Shown here one piece after another: positions 7,256 to 15,516 of a DNA stretch of 36,374 nt (the stretch's first letter is position 1; every line of letters begins with the position of its first letter). The DNA comes from JANLUX01 sp031366005 (lineage in GTDB: Bacteria; Bacteroidota; Bacteroidia; AKYH767-A; OLB10). The position numbers and the translations under genes were made by a program. The stretch lies in NCBI GenBank assembly GCA_031366005.1, contig JANLZB010000092.1, positions 1 to 36,374 on the forward strand, given 5' to 3'. The notes beneath the pieces were generated by a model. The model searched no databases, was not told the DNA's origin, and was given only the letters and a program-made list of their open reading frames with translations.

Positions 7256-7899
7256 TACTTTTCACGATTACGGTTGCGGATAATTCCGATGATGATCGGC
7301 AGTACTGAAATGGCAATAATAGCAAGAACTACGAGTGAAAAATTTTCTTTAACAAATCTCAGTCCTCCGAAAAAATAACCAGCCCACAAACAAATGTTAA
7401 TCCACAAAAAACTTCCCATCAAACTGAAACCGATAAAACGTTTATAGGTCATGCTGCCAACTCCGGCAACAAAAGGTGCAAATGTTCTTACAATAGGAAC
7501 AAAACGCGCCATGATTACTGCTTTGCCTCCGTGCTTTGCATAAAAAGTTCGTGTCTGTTCAATATATTCTTTTTTAAGTAAGCGATAATTTTTTTCAAAG
7601 ACTTTTGGTCCAAGAAAATTCCCGATAAAATAATTGGTGTTGTCACCTGCAAACACAGCGATAAACAAAATTATGATAAGGTAGAAAATATTTAATCCTC
7701 CTGACGAGGCAGCAATTGCCCCGGCTGCAAACAATAATGAATCTCCCGGTAAAAGCGGAGTGACAACCAAACCGGTTTCTGCAAACAGAATCAGGAATAA
7801 AATAAGATAGGTCCAGGTTTCATATTTACTCACAATCTCAAAGAGATGCTTGTCAATATGCAGAACAAAATCAATGAGAAATTTTATGGCATCAAACAT
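7255..7899 (-). CDS. DedA/VTT-family membrane protein
   Basis: This 214-residue inner-membrane protein of the DedA (VTT, SNARE-associated) family shows the hallmark residues: FAETGLVVTPLLPGDSLLF (E41, PGD 51-53), FAGDNTNYFIG (83-93), and RFVPIVRTFAPFVAG (132-146) with the two essential arginines. DedA proteins support membrane potential-dependent lipid handling, and some relatives scramble or flip lipid carriers. Which lipid this one serves is not visible. It ends RNRNREK, with positive charges at the cytoplasmic face. It starts a probable operon dedA-aroE-DUF6580, separated from the upstream rhodanese gene by a palindromic repeat. Confidence 0.92.
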   Translation of the reverse strand: MFDAIKFLIDFVLHIDKHLFEIVSKYETWTYLILFLILFAETGLVVTPLLPGDSLLFAAGAIAASSGGLNIFYLIIILFIAVFAGDNTNYFIGNFLGPKVFEKNYRLLKKEYIEQTRTFYAKHGGKAVIMARFVPIVRTFAPFVAGVGSMTYKRFIGFSLMGSFLWINICLWAGYFFGGLRFVKENFSLVVLAIIAISVLPIIIGIIRNRNREK

Positions 7900-7915
7900 G
7901 ACAGAATTTTTTAAT

Positions 7916-8000
7916 GGAACACTGATGACACAGGTTAAACGGATTTAAAAGGATGAAAATCTGTATTTATCAGTCGCATCAGTGTTGTCCGTGTTCTGTT
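7916..8000. repeat. Intergenic palindromic repeat
   Basis: AACACTGATG at 7918-7927 is exactly mirrored by CATCAGTGTT at 7977-7986. Inside, CGGATTT and AAATCTG pair with one mismatch, and GTGTTC near 7991 echoes GAACAC at 7917. The whole 85-bp intergenic stretch is thus a long imperfect hairpin. Similar GAACAC/ATCAGTGT palindromes recur between genes in Bacteroidota genomes, as far as I recall. It could stabilise or terminate the upstream transcript. Confidence 0.6.
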
Positions 8001-8002
8001 AT

Positions 8003-8317
8003 CTATACAGCAATACTCTGGTCAATCTCTTTTGCGTAAGCTGCAATTCCGCCTTTAAGATTATAAAGATTATCAAAGCCAAACTTTTTTTCAAGCGTTT
8101 GTATAACCATCCCGCTGCGGCTTCCACTGCGGCAATGAATAACAACTTTTTTATCGCGGTTAACGCGATCAGGATCGTTAACTAAATCATGCATAGGGAT
8201 TAATTCACCTGAAAGATTTCCTGTCTCGTATTCATGCGGTTCGCGGCAATCAATCAATTGAAAGTCTTCTTTGTTATCCTTCATGGATTTTAATTCCGAA
8301 ACGGTTACTTCTTTCAT
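8003..8317 (-). CDS. Rhodanese-like domain protein
   Basis: A single rhodanese domain of 104 residues, the usual size for GlpE/PspE-like proteins. It begins VTVSELKSM, has FQLIDCREPHEYETGNL (19-35), and the active-site loop HCRSGSRSG (61-69) with nucleophilic Cys62, which would carry a persulfide, followed by FDNLYNLKGGI. The CRSGSRS loop is typical of sulfur-transferring rhodaneses. Without a signal peptide it is cytoplasmic. It starts 3 bp after the ComA-like gene, so a link between its sulfur transfer and that enzyme's sulfite chemistry is possible but unproven. Confidence 0.92.
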   Translation of the reverse strand: MKEVTVSELKSMKDNKEDFQLIDCREPHEYETGNLSGELIPMHDLVNDPDRVNRDKKVVIHCRSGSRSGMVIQTLEKKFGFDNLYNLKGGIAAYAKEIDQSIAV

Positions 8318-8320
8318 ATA

Positions 8321-9154
8321 CTATAATGTTTCTTCTGCGCGGGTTTCTGATTTTTCGTTTGGAAATTCTTTATGCTTTGCTGTTTGCATTCTCTTATCGA
8401 GATAATTAAAAAATGTATCACTTCTCAAACCAAGTCGTAACGATTCAAGCGCTATCACTTCATTAGGTGCAATGTTTCCGAGATTAACATTGGCACCAAA
8501 TAAATTAATAAAATAAACCTGTTGTGATTTTTGAGGAGTTTCCCAAATAATTCTTTCCACAGGAATTTTAGCAACTATTTTATTAATGAGTGTAACATGT
8601 GCTTTGCCATTAGGACGGAAAATACCAACCGTTCCGCTTTCACGCGCTTCAGCAATCACCTTCCACACACCGGCTTCAATTTCACGTTGCATCATTTCAA
8701 TCCATAAGTTAGGACGGATTAAAATACCTTCTTCTTTAGAACCCACTTCACTGATAACAGTTACTCGCTTAGCAAGTCGTTGTATGTAATGGCATTTTTC
8801 CTGATGAGGCATGGTGATAGAACCATCAGAAACCTCCGCATATTCTACTTTAAATTTATCAAGTAGTTGAAGGTAATCATCAAACATGCCGCGTATAATA
8901 AATGCTTCCAGTAAAGTGCCGCCAAAATAAACGGGTATGCCGGCTTCCTTAAAAAAGGCAAGCTTGCGTTCAAGATTTGGAGTGATTAAGGAACTTCCAA
9001 AACCTAATTTAATAATATCTATTATTTCTCCTGATGATGATACAAGGTCTTCGCATTCGCGGATGCTCAACCCTTTATCCATTACCATAGTTAATCCACT
9101 CTGACGTGGTTTTGCTGAGCGGTTGGGTAAATGTGAGAGTTGAAAATTTTGCAT
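8321..9154 (-). CDS. Phosphosulfolactate synthase-like protein (ComA family)
   Basis: This 277-residue TIM-barrel protein belongs to the ComA family (PF02679), which in methanogens adds sulfite to phosphoenolpyruvate to form phosphosulfolactate in coenzyme M synthesis. Supporting stretches are GLTMVMDKGLS, DIIKLGFGSSLI, GIPVYFGGTLLEAF, EVSDGSITMP, SEVGSKEE, RESGTVGIF and WETPQKSQQVYFI, which keep the acidic and lysine residues of the barrel mouth. No other coenzyme M gene is nearby and Bacteroidota do not make coenzyme M, so the product or pathway is open (sulfolactate or other sulfonates, or a moonlighting role as proposed for plant Hsa32 relatives). It lies 5 bp after the TPR gene. Confidence 0.85.
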   Translation of the reverse strand: MQNFQLSHLPNRSAKPRQSGLTMVMDKGLSIRECEDLVSSSGEIIDIIKLGFGSSLITPNLERKLAFFKEAGIPVYFGGTLLEAFIIRGMFDDYLQLLDKFKVEYAEVSDGSITMPHQEKCHYIQRLAKRVTVISEVGSKEEGILIRPNLWIEMMQREIEAGVWKVIAEARESGTVGIFRPNGKAHVTLINKIVAKIPVERIIWETPQKSQQVYFINLFGANVNLGNIAPNEVIALESLRLGLRSDTFFNYLDKRMQTAKHKEFPNEKSETRAEETL

Positions 9155-9159
9155 TTCAA

Positions 9160-10578
9160 TTATAATTTAGGATGAATCCTGTTAATAATGGAAGGATCAT
9201 TTTCCATGGATGGAACTATTTCAAAAAGTACTGCATGCTGGGTATAATCTTTTTCCAAAGCTTCATCCAGTCTTATTAATGCTTCCTGCTGATAGCCGGA
9301 TAAATAAAGATAACACACATGCCTGTAAAAAAGTTCTGTTTCGTCAGGATGATAAGCTATGGCAGCATTGATAATTTCTGCAGCTTCCAATATCCTGTTT
9401 TGTTCAAAAAGAAAATCAGCGTAAGTAATAAATCCTTCTACATTTTCAGGATCAAAATCAATTACTTTTTTATAACAATCATTTGCTGAAGCATAGTTGC
9501 ATAATTTATATTCACAATCACCTAAAGCAAACCAATAATCACCATGCTGGTTATCTATATCAAGCGCTTTTTTGATGTAATGTATAGCCTCATACCATCG
9601 GTCTTCTGCTTCAAGTGTAACACCTATTCCATACCACGCCTGTGCGAATTCCGGTAACATCTTCACTGCTTTCTTATAATAAGAACGTGCATCATCATAC
9701 TTTTCTAATTGCTCATAACATTCACCAATATTGTAATAAGTAAATGCATCGGGCTTGCAATATTCAAAAGCTATTTTAAAACGTGTTATCGCATCATTAT
9801 AGCGTTCAAGCATTGTGAGTACATGTGCCATATCTAATTGTGCCGGTGCATAATCTTCTTTAATGAGCAAACAATAATCATAAGCCTGCAGCGCTTTTTC
9901 AAAAAGAGTAAGCTTGCAATATAAATTTCCTAAATGATACCATGTGATATAAGAATAAGGACGATCATCAATCAGCTTATTATAAAATGCAATGCCTTCC
10001 TGTCCGCGGTTGCTTAACTCCAGGCTGTGCACCATTTCCTCCAACGCCACTTCGTTATCAGCGTTCTCTTCAAGGCAGAGTTTAAAATAATCAACTGCTT
10101 TACTATACTGCGCCATGTTTGAATAAGTGATGGCGAGGCTCAGGTGTAAATCATCTTTCTGCTCATCGGCAACTTCAAGTGCTTTTTTAAAACAAACAAC
10201 AGCTTTTGAAAACTGCTCCAGCATATTAAGTATGTTACCACGTATGATATAAACTTCCACATCAAACGGGCTTACCTTTTCCACTTCATCCAACAATTTC
10301 AGTGCTGCTTCTTCCTGGTTTGTCAAAGCCATAATGTGGGCTTCTTTCAGACTGAACTGCACAGCCTGCGGATGAAGAGTTCGTGCATATTTGATAATCT
10401 CAACAGCTTTCTGATATTCCTGTGCATCTATATAATGCTCAATAATTCTCAGCAGTGCATCCACATCAAAAAAATAGCGCTCACGTTTGCGCTTCATTTC
10501 TTCGAACCTGCGGATGGTATTATCTAATATATCACGATGTTCTTTGCGGTTCTCCAATGCATCATCGTCTTCTTTCAT
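9160..10578 (-). CDS. Tetratricopeptide repeat protein
   Basis: The 472 residues consist of an acidic/charged leader (about 1-40, with REHRDILDNTIRRFEEMKRKRERYFFD) and roughly eleven TPR units of 34 residues. Clear ones are TWYHLGNLYCKLTLFEKALQAYDYCL, TYYNIGECYEQLEKYDDARSYYKKAV and AWYGIGVTLEAEDRWYEAIHYIKKAL-type repeats. There is no signal peptide or membrane segment, so it is a cytoplasmic scaffold. TPR genes of this length next to ComA-like and AroE genes are, to my knowledge, a recurring arrangement in Bacteroidota, which suggests a shared but undefined role. A TATTTTTG box lies ~30 bp upstream on the minus strand. Confidence 0.9.
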   Translation of the reverse strand: MKEDDDALENRKEHRDILDNTIRRFEEMKRKRERYFFDVDALLRIIEHYIDAQEYQKAVEIIKYARTLHPQAVQFSLKEAHIMALTNQEEAALKLLDEVEKVSPFDVEVYIIRGNILNMLEQFSKAVVCFKKALEVADEQKDDLHLSLAITYSNMAQYSKAVDYFKLCLEENADNEVALEEMVHSLELSNRGQEGIAFYNKLIDDRPYSYITWYHLGNLYCKLTLFEKALQAYDYCLLIKEDYAPAQLDMAHVLTMLERYNDAITRFKIAFEYCKPDAFTYYNIGECYEQLEKYDDARSYYKKAVKMLPEFAQAWYGIGVTLEAEDRWYEAIHYIKKALDIDNQHGDYWFALGDCEYKLCNYASANDCYKKVIDFDPENVEGFITYADFLFEQNRILEAAEIINAAIAYHPDETELFYRHVCYLYLSGYQQEALIRLDEALEKDYTQHAVLFEIVPSMENDPSIINRIHPKL

Positions 10579-10606
10579 GTTTTTATAATTCTCCTGTTAG
10601 ATGCTG

Positions 10607-10614
10607 CAAAAATA
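10607..10614 (-). promoter_or_regulatory. -7 box (TATTTTTG) of TPR operon
   Basis: On the minus strand TATTTTTGC fits the Bacteroidota TAnnTTTG element, and AGGAG lies further on before the ATG at 10578. No clear -33 TTTG was found, so this is a partial match. Confidence 0.5.
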
Positions 10615-10718
10615 ATCATTTAAAAGTTGACCGAAACAGCTGGTATTACCTGAAAATATTAACCGTTTAAAATATTTTGTGAAAAGATTAAGGCAGGATT
10701 ATTAGCATTTCAATTGAT

Positions 10719-10726
10719 TATTTTTG
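10719..10726 (+). promoter_or_regulatory. -7 box (TATTTTTG) of thioredoxin pair
   Basis: TATTTTTG ends five bases before the ATG at 10732, so the transcript would be almost leaderless. Its position rules against the upstream in-frame TTG at 10714 as the start. Confidence 0.5.
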
Positions 10727-10731
10727 CAACG

Positions 10732-11217
10732 ATGAAAAGAAGTATTTTTCTTTTGCTGTTAATTTTCTGTTTTGGCACTTATTGCAAAGCGCAAAATGCA
10801 GCAATTATTAAATGGAATACGCTTGAAAATCTTTTGCATCAAAAATCGGATACCACTTACGTGATTAATTTTTGGGCAACATGGTGTAAGCCGTGTGTTA
10901 CCGAATTACCTTTTTTTATCGAACAGGAAAAACAATTAAGCAACAAACCTTTTAAATTTTATTTCATCAGTCTTGATTTTAAAAAAGATTTTCAAACACG
11001 GTTAATTCCATTTCTTGAAAAACAAAATATAAATAGCACTGTTTATCTTTTGGATGAACCAGATTACAATGCATGGATTGATAAAGTGGACAACCGCTGG
11101 CAGGGAGCAATACCCGCAACCGTTATCTATAATACATCCGCTGACAAACGTGATTTTTATGAAAAAGAATTTACTTCCGATGAATTATTTCAAACTTTAA
11201 AAACATATATACAATGA
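10732..11217 (+). CDS. Exported TlpA-like thioredoxin-fold protein
   Basis: This 161-residue protein has a signal peptide (MKRSIFLLLLIFCFGTYCKAQ) and then a TlpA/ResA-type domain with the active site FWATWCKPC (C52 and C55) and a downstream IPATVIY containing the cis-proline. Such proteins reduce or shuffle periplasmic disulfides, often for cytochrome c maturation; a CcsA/CcmF-type haem lyase is encoded two genes on. The start at 10732 is preferred over a TTG at 10714 because it begins the signal peptide and follows the promoter box. Its stop overlaps the next start (ATGA). Confidence 0.9.
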   Translation: MKRSIFLLLLIFCFGTYCKAQNAAIIKWNTLENLLHQKSDTTYVINFWATWCKPCVTELPFFIEQEKQLSNKPFKFYFISLDFKKDFQTRLIPFLEKQNINSTVYLLDEPDYNAWIDKVDNRWQGAIPATVIYNTSADKRDFYEKEFTSDELFQTLKTYIQ

Positions 11218-11834
11218 AAAATTTAATGAGAACTGGTACAGCATTAATAGTGATTCTGTTTATGCTCAGCTTTAAGCTGATAAATCCTGGCAGCTATGTT
11301 CCGGGTGATACAGCAAGAGATTTCAAATTAAAAAATGTGAATGGCAAAATGGTTTCATTGGCAGATTTTAAAGAGGCAAAAGGATTCATCGTGGTGTTTA
11401 CCTGTAACCACTGTCCTTTTTCTCAGGCATACGAACAACGCATTGTTGATCTTGATAAAAAATATGCAACTCAGGGATATACTGTGATAGCTATTAATCC
11501 CAATGATAAAAATGTGGTTCCAGAAGATTCTTATGAAAACATGGTAGCTAATGCTAAGGAAAAAGGTTTTACTTTTCCATACCTCTATGATGAGTCGCAG
11601 GAAATTGCACAGGCTTATGGAGCTGCACGCACTCCTCATGTGTTTGTTTTGCAGAAATCGGCCAAAGGAAATATTGTAAAATATGTGGGTGCAATTGATG
11701 ATAATGCTGATGAACCTGGTGCTGTTACCAAGAGATACGTTGAAGATGCAGTGAATCAATTGCTGGATGGAAAAGAAATAACTGTTCCATCAACAAAAGC
11801 TGTTGGCTGTTCCATCAAATGGAAAAAAGCATAG
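11214..11834 (+). CDS. Thioredoxin/peroxiredoxin-family protein
   Basis: A 206-residue redoxin-family protein. A hydrophobic N-terminus (residues 8-22) acts as a signal or membrane anchor. The AhpC/TSA-like domain starts at VPGDTARDFKLKNVNGK, and the active site is VFTCNHCPFSQAYE with C64 and C67. NHC between the cysteines is typical of a Bacteroidota/Planctomycete redoxin subgroup (PRX-like 2-type). The cis-proline loop is RTPHVFVL, and VGCSIKWK closes the domain. It is translationally coupled to the preceding thioredoxin (4-bp overlap), so the two probably work together on envelope thiols. Peroxidase or disulfide reductase activity cannot be separated by sequence alone. Confidence 0.88.
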   Translation: MKNLMRTGTALIVILFMLSFKLINPGSYVPGDTARDFKLKNVNGKMVSLADFKEAKGFIVVFTCNHCPFSQAYEQRIVDLDKKYATQGYTVIAINPNDKNVVPEDSYENMVANAKEKGFTFPYLYDESQEIAQAYGAARTPHVFVLQKSAKGNIVKYVGAIDDNADEPGAVTKRYVEDAVNQLLDGKEITVPSTKAVGCSIKWKKA

Positions 11835-11903
11835 TCCATTAAAGGTAAAACTTTTAAGAGCGGCTTACGTATTACATCTACTTTAATTACACATCAATCC
11901 TTA

Positions 11904-12788
11904 ATGATATACGCGTTTATTTTATCAGCTCCCAGAAGCGGATCTACTTTATTGCGACTTACTTTAAATAAAATGCCGGGAATGATTGCGCTTCCTGAAA
12001 CAAATTTTTTTGCTTTTATTGATCAGCATAAAATAAAAAAAGAATTCAGCTCAGAGAGTGAGAAAAACAGCAGTATAAAAAAATGGGTAAGGCATCACTC
12101 TATAAAAAAATGGAATGTTAATCATGCTGAACTTGAGAAATACCTGGAAGGATGTGTTACCAATGCACCTGATCTTCTTTTGCAAACCATTTCCTTTTAT
12201 TTAAAAAACACTTTGAATAAAGAAGAAAATGGAATTAAGATAATTGATAAATCACCCACGCATATTTTTTACCAGAATTATATTAATGATTGGTTTCCGG
12301 GTGCGAAAAAATTGTTTTTAGTAAGAGATCCACGGGATGTAGTTGCAAGTCTTAAAACTTGTTCATGGAGTACTTCTAATCCTTTAACCAATGCAAAGGT
12401 TTGGAAAAACGGAATTAAGAGTATGAATGGAGATGATGTAATCAAATATGAAAACCTTGTTGCTGATCCTGTAAAAGAAATGACTTCTGTTTCCCGGTTG
12501 CTGGATATTACACTGGATGTAGAAAAGATTTTTAAAGAAACAGATGATGAGGTTGAAAAACGAAATCTTACAAGTAAGAATTCATTGAAACCCATTTCTA
12601 CTGATTTTATTAACTCTTATAAAAACAAACTTTCCAAAACTGATAAAGACCTTGAAATCATTCAGGAGGTTTGTAAAAAAGAAATGTTGCAATTAGGTTA
12701 TACACTTGAGCCTTACAAAAAAGGAACTAAGTTTTGGTTTATTTATCTGCAACATTCGCTTGGATTATGGATTTCAAAGCTAAAATGA
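11904..12788 (+). CDS. PAPS-dependent sulfotransferase family protein
   Basis: This 294-residue protein has the two cofactor-binding motifs of the sulfotransferase (Sulfotransfer_3) fold: the 5'-phosphosulfate loop FILSAPRSGSTLLRL (5-19) and the 3'-phosphate motif LFLVRDPRDVVAS (137-149, Arg141). It also shows KIIDKSPTH and VIKYENLVADP, which are typical of this family. It would transfer sulfate from PAPS to an acceptor, probably a glycan or lipid headgroup; the acceptor is not predictable. The C-terminal segment (FWFIYLQHSLGLWISKLK) is amphipathic and could touch the membrane. It stands 69 bp after the redoxin gene and converges on the haem lyase gene with only 3 bp between stops. Confidence 0.85.
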   Translation: MIYAFILSAPRSGSTLLRLTLNKMPGMIALPETNFFAFIDQHKIKKEFSSESEKNSSIKKWVRHHSIKKWNVNHAELEKYLEGCVTNAPDLLLQTISFYLKNTLNKEENGIKIIDKSPTHIFYQNYINDWFPGAKKLFLVRDPRDVVASLKTCSWSTSNPLTNAKVWKNGIKSMNGDDVIKYENLVADPVKEMTSVSRLLDITLDVEKIFKETDDEVEKRNLTSKNSLKPISTDFINSYKNKLSKTDKDLEIIQEVCKKEMLQLGYTLEPYKKGTKFWFIYLQHSLGLWISKLK

Positions 12789-12791
12789 TTT

Positions 12792-15206
12792 TCAGTTCAA
12801 TTGCTTAAATCTTTTTCTGATCGCAATAAAAGTTCCGATAATCATCAGTATGCATCCTGTCCATAAAATGTTTATCTGCGGAAAAATAATGGCTTTCATT
12901 ATGATGAAGTCTTTGCTGTTACTTTTCTTTTCAGAGATATTTAATTCAATTTTATTTTCATCAGGAATAATATTGGCAAAGCTGAATTTTAACCCGAGAT
13001 CTTCTACTTCTGCATCTTTACTGTAAGGTGTCTGTCCTTTAATTATAAAAACAGGATTAGCATAACGCACTTTTTTATTTACATCAATAATTGTGAGTTG
13101 TGCCTCCACTGCAATATCATCTTCATTGAGCAACAAAGTTTTTTTATCTACCTCTTTATTTAATGCAGTTAATATCACTAAGCTGTTACTTGTACTGAGT
13201 GTATCGCCAACTTTTATTTTATGTTCAGCAGGTTTTTTGTAAGCATCTTTATTGCTCTCTTCATTATCACCTTCCAGTTCAGCATAAGTAATGTGTGTGT
13301 AAATATCTTTATTGATAAAACGTTTTGTTGCAGGTTCTGATACATTACCCATTCGTGGGTTCAGCTGCACAAGTGGTGTTAATGAAAATGCTTTTTCTAA
13401 TTTCCCTTTTTCATGATTGGCTTTGTAGTAATCAATGGTGTAATAAATATTAACACCTTCTTTATGCTTACCGGTATAAGTCACATAGTAATCACCCATT
13501 GCCAATGTATCACCACGATAAAGCAAAATATTTTCTTTGTTCGGAAAATCTTTTCCAAGGTCAACCTGCAGCATGTTACGGCTGATAATGTGTTTTTCTG
13601 CATTGGCAATTAAAGCACCTAAAAGAATTAACGCAATACCCATGTGTGCAATGCTTGCTCCGGCTTTTGGAAAATTACCTTTGAGTATGCGGAGAAAATA
13701 ATCTAAGTTGGCTATGAATGCAAACAAACACGCAAAGGCAAGCAATACAAACTGAACACGGCTAAAGTCAAATACGAATTGTAAAATGATTGTTCCGATA
13801 ATTGAAATTATTAATGACACTAATATCTTTTTTAAAAAATCGCGCATATCGGTTTCTTTCCATTTAAAAAATAATCCCACAGATGAAAGCAAAGCAACAA
13901 TTATTGCAATAGGAACCTGCCACGAGTTGTAGAAGTCAATTGCATCAGCGGGTGGTGCCATCTTTGTTCCAAATACTTTATTGATAACAGGAATAGAAGT
14001 TGTGATTGTGATTTGAATGGCAGAGATTAACAAAACCAACATTCCCATAAACATCCAGAATTCGCGTGATGAAATTTTTTCTTCTTCCGTTTTTGGATTT
14101 ATTTTTTTACGGTTTATCACTAATAAAATTATTGACATCACAACAAAAAATGCCATGTAGAAAACCAGTTGACCTGACATTCCTAAATCAGTAAATGCAT
14201 GCACAGAAGTATCACCTAAAATACCGCTGCGTGTTAAAAATGTTGAGTAAAGCACCAGCAAAAACGTTACTGTTGTAAGAATAAAACTACTCATTAACGA
14301 CTGACCATTTTTTTTATTAATGATCATCACATGTGCAGCTCCAATCAATGTAAGCCATGGAACCAGGCTCGCATTCTCCACCGGATCCCATGCCCAGAAT
14401 CCTCCAAAGCTCAGTGCTTCGTAAGCCCATGCACCGCCCATCAGTATTCCGGTTCCTAAAATCATCACTGAAAAAAAAGCCCATGGCAATGCAGGCTTCA
14501 CCCACTCACGTACTTTACCTGTAAGCAATCCTCCCATTGCAAAAGCAAATGGAACTACAGTGGATGCGAAACCTAAGAATAGAGTTGGAGGATGAATCAC
14601 CATCCAGTAATTCTGTAGTAAAGGATTTAATCCTCGTCCATCTTTTATTTTGCTCAGATAATCAGGCATGTGTATAAAAGGAAGATTTGCAAAATCCTGT
14701 TGGTTACGCAAAAGAATAAATGGATTGGAACCGATTTTTATTCCATTAAATTCCAATCCTAATACCATCGAACATAAAAAAACCTGCACTAACATGATGA
14801 CACCTAGCACAGGAAATTCCCATTCACGAGCTTTACGGATTAGGAAAAAGCAAAGCACCACATGCCAGAAAGTCCAGAGCAGAAAACTTCCTTCCTGTCC
14901 TTCCCAAAAGCAAGCCCACATATAACGAACAGGTAATAATGTAGATGAGTGCTCCCATACATAATAATATTCGAAATAATGATTATGAATAAGATAAAAC
15001 AGAAGTCCGAAAATGGAGATCACTGCCACACCATGCACATAGAAAGCATTGCGTGCCAGCATACGCCACTGTATTATATCATCTTTGCGGTATAAACCGA
15101 TAAAATATGCGAAGGCTGAAAGTAAAGCGGCAGTAAAAGCAACTACAATAAGTGCATTACCCCACTGACCAAAGGCAAGGTGCTCGTTTAAGTATTCGAT
15201 TTGCAT
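12792..15206 (-). CDS. Cytochrome c biogenesis haem lyase, CcsA/CcmF type
   Basis: An 804-residue polytopic membrane protein of the haem-handling family. YVWEHSSTLLPVRY with WEGQEGSFLLW (about 82-111) is the CcmF-like start of the family. QNYWMVIHPPTLFLGF (199-214) has the conserved His205, and the WWD signature lies around GGAWAYEALSFGGFWAWD (257-274) with VENASLVPW next. After ~12 further transmembrane segments, a periplasmic domain (about 540-770) and a last membrane helix (INILWTGCILMIIGTFIAI) complete the protein. It attaches haem to apocytochrome c in the periplasm with reduced thiols, which the nearby TlpA-like protein could supply. No ResB homologue is in the window. Confidence 0.92.
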   Translation of the reverse strand: MQIEYLNEHLAFGQWGNALIVVAFTAALLSAFAYFIGLYRKDDIIQWRMLARNAFYVHGVAVISIFGLLFYLIHNHYFEYYYVWEHSSTLLPVRYMWACFWEGQEGSFLLWTFWHVVLCFFLIRKAREWEFPVLGVIMLVQVFLCSMVLGLEFNGIKIGSNPFILLRNQQDFANLPFIHMPDYLSKIKDGRGLNPLLQNYWMVIHPPTLFLGFASTVVPFAFAMGGLLTGKVREWVKPALPWAFFSVMILGTGILMGGAWAYEALSFGGFWAWDPVENASLVPWLTLIGAAHVMIINKKNGQSLMSSFILTTVTFLLVLYSTFLTRSGILGDTSVHAFTDLGMSGQLVFYMAFFVVMSIILLVINRKKINPKTEEEKISSREFWMFMGMLVLLISAIQITITTSIPVINKVFGTKMAPPADAIDFYNSWQVPIAIIVALLSSVGLFFKWKETDMRDFLKKILVSLIISIIGTIILQFVFDFSRVQFVLLAFACLFAFIANLDYFLRILKGNFPKAGASIAHMGIALILLGALIANAEKHIISRNMLQVDLGKDFPNKENILLYRGDTLAMGDYYVTYTGKHKEGVNIYYTIDYYKANHEKGKLEKAFSLTPLVQLNPRMGNVSEPATKRFINKDIYTHITYAELEGDNEESNKDAYKKPAEHKIKVGDTLSTSNSLVILTALNKEVDKKTLLLNEDDIAVEAQLTIIDVNKKVRYANPVFIIKGQTPYSKDAEVEDLGLKFSFANIIPDENKIELNISEKKSNSKDFIIMKAIIFPQINILWTGCILMIIGTFIAIRKRFKQLN

Positions 15207-15414
15207 TTTTTTGGCTTACAGTTATAGTTTCTTGTTATGATAAATCAACCATAACTGCTAATCTATAAAGAATATATTCATTGTTTTGAAAGGCACAAAG
15301 TTCGGTAAAATGAAGGTTACCCGGTTTGATTAATTTAATTTGTAATAAGTTAAATCATTATCAATAATTTAAAAAAAGTGAGAGCAAGAAATAAAGATTT
15401 AACCTTTAAAATCA

Positions 15415-15446
15415 TTGGTTATCGCTTTTTTTTTTAATTACATTTG
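15415..15446 (+). promoter_or_regulatory. Bacteroidota promoter of the 1477-residue surface protein
   Basis: TTG at 15415-15417 and TACATTTG at 15439-15446 are 21 bp apart, close to the TTTG-N19/20-TAnnTTTG consensus. The predicted 5' leader is ~65 bases. The remaining ~200 bases of the 15207-15516 gap, including the region upstream of the divergent haem-lyase gene, hold nothing else I can recognise. Confidence 0.55.
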
Positions 15447-15516
15447 TCGGGTAACAGGCGTTTAACTTTCCTGTTTTTTCTTCGCTCTTTATTTAAATTT
15501 CTAAAAAAAACCAAAT

